Shown here piece by piece: positions 61,298-64,000 of a stretch of DNA of 64,000 nucleotides. A model generated the notes under the pieces. That model made no database searches, had not been told where the DNA came from, and saw only the letters and a program-made list of their open reading frames with translations. The DNA is from Vanessa cardui (Eukaryota; Arthropoda; Insecta; Lepidoptera; Nymphalidae), in the NCBI RefSeq assembly GCF_905220365.1, contig NC_061151.1:2784197-2848196 (forward strand). The letters are read 5' to 3'. The position numbers and the translations under genes are program-made. Position 1 is the stretch's first letter. Each line of letters opens with the position of its first letter.

Positions 61298-62011
61298 TTG
61301 GAGGGAAAGTTCTGCCATATTTGAAATAACCAGGTAATTTTTCTTGAAAAAGCAAAAACCAGGTGAGTAGTAATATTACCTGAAAGATAGCAAAAAGTTG
61401 TAACAAATAACGGGGCATATATCATTGATTGATATTAAATACATATTTTTATAAATAAATTCAAATATTCTCTTTAAAATACGACAGAACTATATCCAAG
61501 ATATTATTTATGGGTAATAAGGATAACATATAGTCTTCCGCTATGTTCTGTTATGGCGTAAAATTGTGGGGAGAAAATTGTCTTTGAAATGTAACCTTGC
61601 AGTTCGTCTAAATAGCCCACATCACATTACTATTAATGGGAGGGATGACTGTCTATTCAGAGGCCTGATAACAAATCATAAGGTCCTGGATACAATTGCG
61701 TCCATAAAAAATATCTGTTTTTTTTGACAGGAATTTCCGACAGCTCGAGTAGAGGCTGATAATCTATGACCTATTCCATAAGTCATTCATGTCATTTCCG
61801 GAGTACATGCGTATTTCACACATCAACATACCACAATATGATCCTCCATATTTGGTTGGTTAGATCAAGACAACATCATTATCATCAATGGAGGTGATAG
61901 AATTAAATATGTATATTCAAACATTCCCCTGTCAAACCGTTTATTTATAACAGGAGCACAGAACAAAAAGTATTGAAACTACTTTATATACCAACCTACT
62001 TGTCCGGCTTC
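61298..62011. other. Intergenic with a possible decayed non-LTR RT fragment
   Basis: Around 61,548-61,590 the plus strand reads CYGVKLWGENCL before a stop, like the C-terminal YG..LWG segment of Jockey-type reverse transcriptases. Nothing downstream stays in frame. Confidence 0.3.
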
Positions 62012-62476
62012 GATGGTTAGAACGCGTGCATCTTAACCGATGATTACAGGTTCAAACCCAGGCAAGCACCGCTGATTCATGTGTTCAATTTGTGTTTAGA
62101 ATTCATCTCGTGCTCGGCGGTGAAGGAAAACATCGTGAGGAAACCCGCATGTGACAAATTTCATAGAAATTCTGCCACATGTGTATTCTACCAACCCGCA
62201 TTGGAAGAGCGTGGTGGAATATGTTCCAAACCTTCTCCTCAAAGGGAGAGGAGGCCTTTAGCCCAGCAGTGGAAATTTACAGGCTGTTGTTGTAAGGAGT
62301 TTATTGGGCCACGCTGATCCAAAGTGGGTTGGTGAATCGAAGAAAAATCAATGTCAAACATAGGTCTTATTATATAATAAAATCTATTCCAATACATTAA
62401 TATTAAAATGGTTTTACATTCATTTAATTTTACGTACATAAAGACAGGTTATTTATTAATTTTATATACACATAAT
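62012..62476 (+). repeat. Inverted duplicate, copy 2 (SINE-A plus flank)
   Basis: SINE-A (62,012-62,294, GATGGTTAGAACGCGTGCAT to GAAATTTACAGGCTGTTGTT), then about 180 bp that is the reverse complement of 56,594-56,775. Small substitutions separate the copies. Confidence 0.8.
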
Positions 62477-62562
62477 ATGTTCCAAACCTTCTCCTCTAAG
62501 GTAGAGGAGTCCATTAGCCCAGCAGTGGAAATTTACAGGCTGTTGTTGTTGTTTGTTGTTGA
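62477..62562 (+). mobile_element. SINE-A 3' fragment
   Basis: TGTTCCAAACCTTCTCCTCT, AGCCCAGCAGTGGAAATTTA, and a TTGTTGTTGTTTGTTGTTG tail. Confidence 0.8.
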
Positions 62563-62768
62563 CAGACCCGGCTTCGCACGGATACATAATACATATCGTT
62601 AAATAATAACCAAATTACATAAAATCATTACAAATTGTAGCCCATGTGTTATTCTGACGTATAACCTATATTACTGCAAAATTTCATCCAAATCCGTTCA
62701 GTAGTTTTTTCGTGAACGAGTAACAAATATACGTACTACAAACTTTCGCATTTATAATATTAGTAGGA
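62563..62768 (+). repeat. Family G-like copy
   Basis: GACCCGGCTTCGCACGGATA, TTTCATCCAAATCCGTTCAG, AACTTTCGCATTTATAATAT plus TAGTAGGA. The tail is typical of RTE-like element ends. Confidence 0.65.
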
Positions 62769-62784
62769 TGTGCAAAACGCTTCT

Positions 62785-63008
62785 GACGACCTCCGTGGTC
62801 GAGTGGTGTGTACACCGATTCACATGGATATGCCACTCCATCCCGGGTTCTATCCCGGCCGAGTCAACGTATATTATCATTTCAATGTTGTCTTGGGTCT
62901 GGTTGTTTGTAATACCGTCGTTACTTCTAATTTTCCATAACACAAGTGCTTCAGCTACTTACATATGGATCAGAGTAATGTATGTGATGTTGTCTCATAT
63001 TTATTTAA
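62785..63008 (+). mobile_element. SINE-B, near full length
   Basis: GACGACCTCCGTGGTCGAGT, CCGGGTTCTATCCCGGCCGA, TTGTCTTGGGTCTGGTTGTT, GTAATGTATGTGATGTTGTC. The 151-codon frame across it is a shadow. Confidence 0.88.
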
Positions 63009-63327
63009 TATTATTTCCAAAACGTTATGACACAAGTTTTTGCGGACGACAGTCTAATCTGTTTATCAAATCGCAAATATCCAATGGAAATGATTTAAAA
63101 AATAACTTTATATGTTTTTTATTTAAATTCTCTACATCTTTATTCAATATATTATTCAATATTGAATTATTGATCGCAGACCGTGATCAGTCATTAATTC
63201 AATTAAAACTAGTATATATTTAAAATCGGTGTGTATATGTTATTTATGTCTGCATTTTTATGTATACGACAAATTATTTTACATAATTATATAATATTTA
63301 TTAGGGTGTAATACTCATATATAATAC
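63009..63327. other. Intergenic, AT-rich
   Basis: Nothing recognised. Confidence 0.4.
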
Positions 63328-63619
63328 CTTTTTTTATGGTATAGTCTATCAGCGAGCATATGACCTAGCTGATAGTAAGTGGTCACCATCACGTATAGAC
63401 AATGACGCTGTAAGAAATATTAACTATTCCTTACATCGTCAATCCGCCACCGACCTTGGGAAATAAGATGTTATGTCCCTTGTGCCTGTAGTTACACTGG
63501 CTCACTCACCCTTCAAACCGGAACACAACAATACTGAGTACTGTTATTTGGCGGTAGAATAACTGATGAGTGGGTGGTACCTACCCAGACGGGCTTGCAC
63601 AAAGCCCTACCACCAAGTA
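63328..63619 (+). repeat. Family C, full length
   Basis: TTTTTTATGGTATAGTCTAT, GATAGTAAGTGGTCACCATC, GCTCACTCACCCTTCAAACC, CCCTACCACCAAGTAAAT. Confidence 0.85.
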
Positions 63620-63841
63620 AATACTAAATATAAGTATTACCGTGTAAATATTTTTATGTAATTTTATGTACAACATACAGATTACGTTATGTAAAATCTC
63701 CCAGATTGGGTTGTGTGGAAGGGATGACTTTTAAGCCATTATTACCTCCTTTGTACAACATACCAACTTATAAGCCATAATTCCCCCCTTTGTGCATAGC
63801 ATCAAATTTTTTTACCTTAGATTTCTCTATATTATATATAT
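63620..63841. other. Intergenic with a short imperfect tandem repeat
   Basis: AAGCCATTATTACCTCCTTT (about 63,733) and AAGCCATAATTCCCCCCTTT (about 63,773) are two versions of one unit. Confidence 0.45.
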
Positions 63842-64000
63842 GACGACCTCCTTGGTCGAGCAGTGTGTATATCAGTTTTCATGGGTACGCCACTCCATCC
63901 CGGGTTCAATTCCCGGTCGAGTAGACGTAGAAAATTCATTAGTTTCCTATGTTATCTTGGGTTTGTGTGTTTGTAGTTCGTTACTTCTGGTTTTCCACAA
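63842..64000 (+). mobile_element. SINE-B, cut by the window end
   Basis: GACGACCTCCTTGGTCGAGC, CCGGGTTCAATTCCCGGTCG, TTACTTCTGGTTTTCCACAA at the last base. Confidence 0.85.

Noticed and set aside
61548..61700. Intact reverse transcriptase gene
   Set aside because: Only a dozen residues resemble a non-LTR RT end, followed by stops in all useful frames.
62768..63223. 151-codon ORF as a gene
   Set aside because: It reads through a SINE-B; similar peptides (VPSLLLIFHNTSALA) recur at other SINE-B copies.

Overview
The window looks like eukaryotic nuclear DNA from a lepidopteran, most likely a nymphalid butterfly. The genome is AT-rich with very long intergenic spaces. It is packed with tRNA-derived SINEs of a type widespread in Lepidoptera, and its one host gene is an arthropod-type four-jointed. 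The order is well supported by the repeat types. The family is an inference from remembered repeat types, and the species cannot be named from sequence alone.

Layout: (1) 1-5.9 kb is intergenic DNA with SINEs, short interspersed repeats and a small fold-back insertion. (2) 5,947-10,957 is a structurally complete DIRS-like tyrosine-recombinase retrotransposon on the minus strand. Its order is left inverted terminal repeat, gag-like ORF, reverse transcriptase/RNase H/methyltransferase-like ORF, overlapping tyrosine recombinase frame, internal complementary region (ICR) and right inverted terminal repeat with an extension. The recombinase frame is broken by a 5-bp near-tandem duplication at its first catalytic motif. 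(3) 11-45 kb is about 34 kb without a recognisable host gene, built largely from a few dispersed families. (4) 45,248-47,020 is an exon carrying the whole coding sequence of four-jointed (fj), preceded by a splice acceptor and two upstream ORFs. Its 3' flank runs on as about 2.6 kb of DNA nearly free of repeats. (5) 49.7-64 kb is again intergenic, with nested SINEs, two TIR elements (one hAT-like) and an inverted duplication.

Repeat names used here: SINE-A (tRNA-derived, about 310 bp, TTG-rich tail); SINE-B (tRNA-derived, about 230 bp); family C (about 290 bp, unclassified); families D and H (LINE-like 3' ends with AATAAA and TTTTGA or TTTGAG tails); families E, F and G (short elements sharing a modular head); family I (about 170 bp, two copies); family J (TIR element, three copies); a Tc1/mariner-like MITE pair; and one hAT-like MITE. 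For C, strand + means the orientation that ends in ACCACCAAGTAA. For E, F and G, strand + means the orientation that starts with CTAG.

Nested insertions with intact target-site duplications give a relative chronology. SINE-A is younger than SINE-B, F and G. An RTE LINE tail and a fold-back element then landed in SINE-A copies. The most notable system is the DIRS-like element: its ICR matches both element ends exactly, which lets the circular intermediate and the empty target site be predicted.
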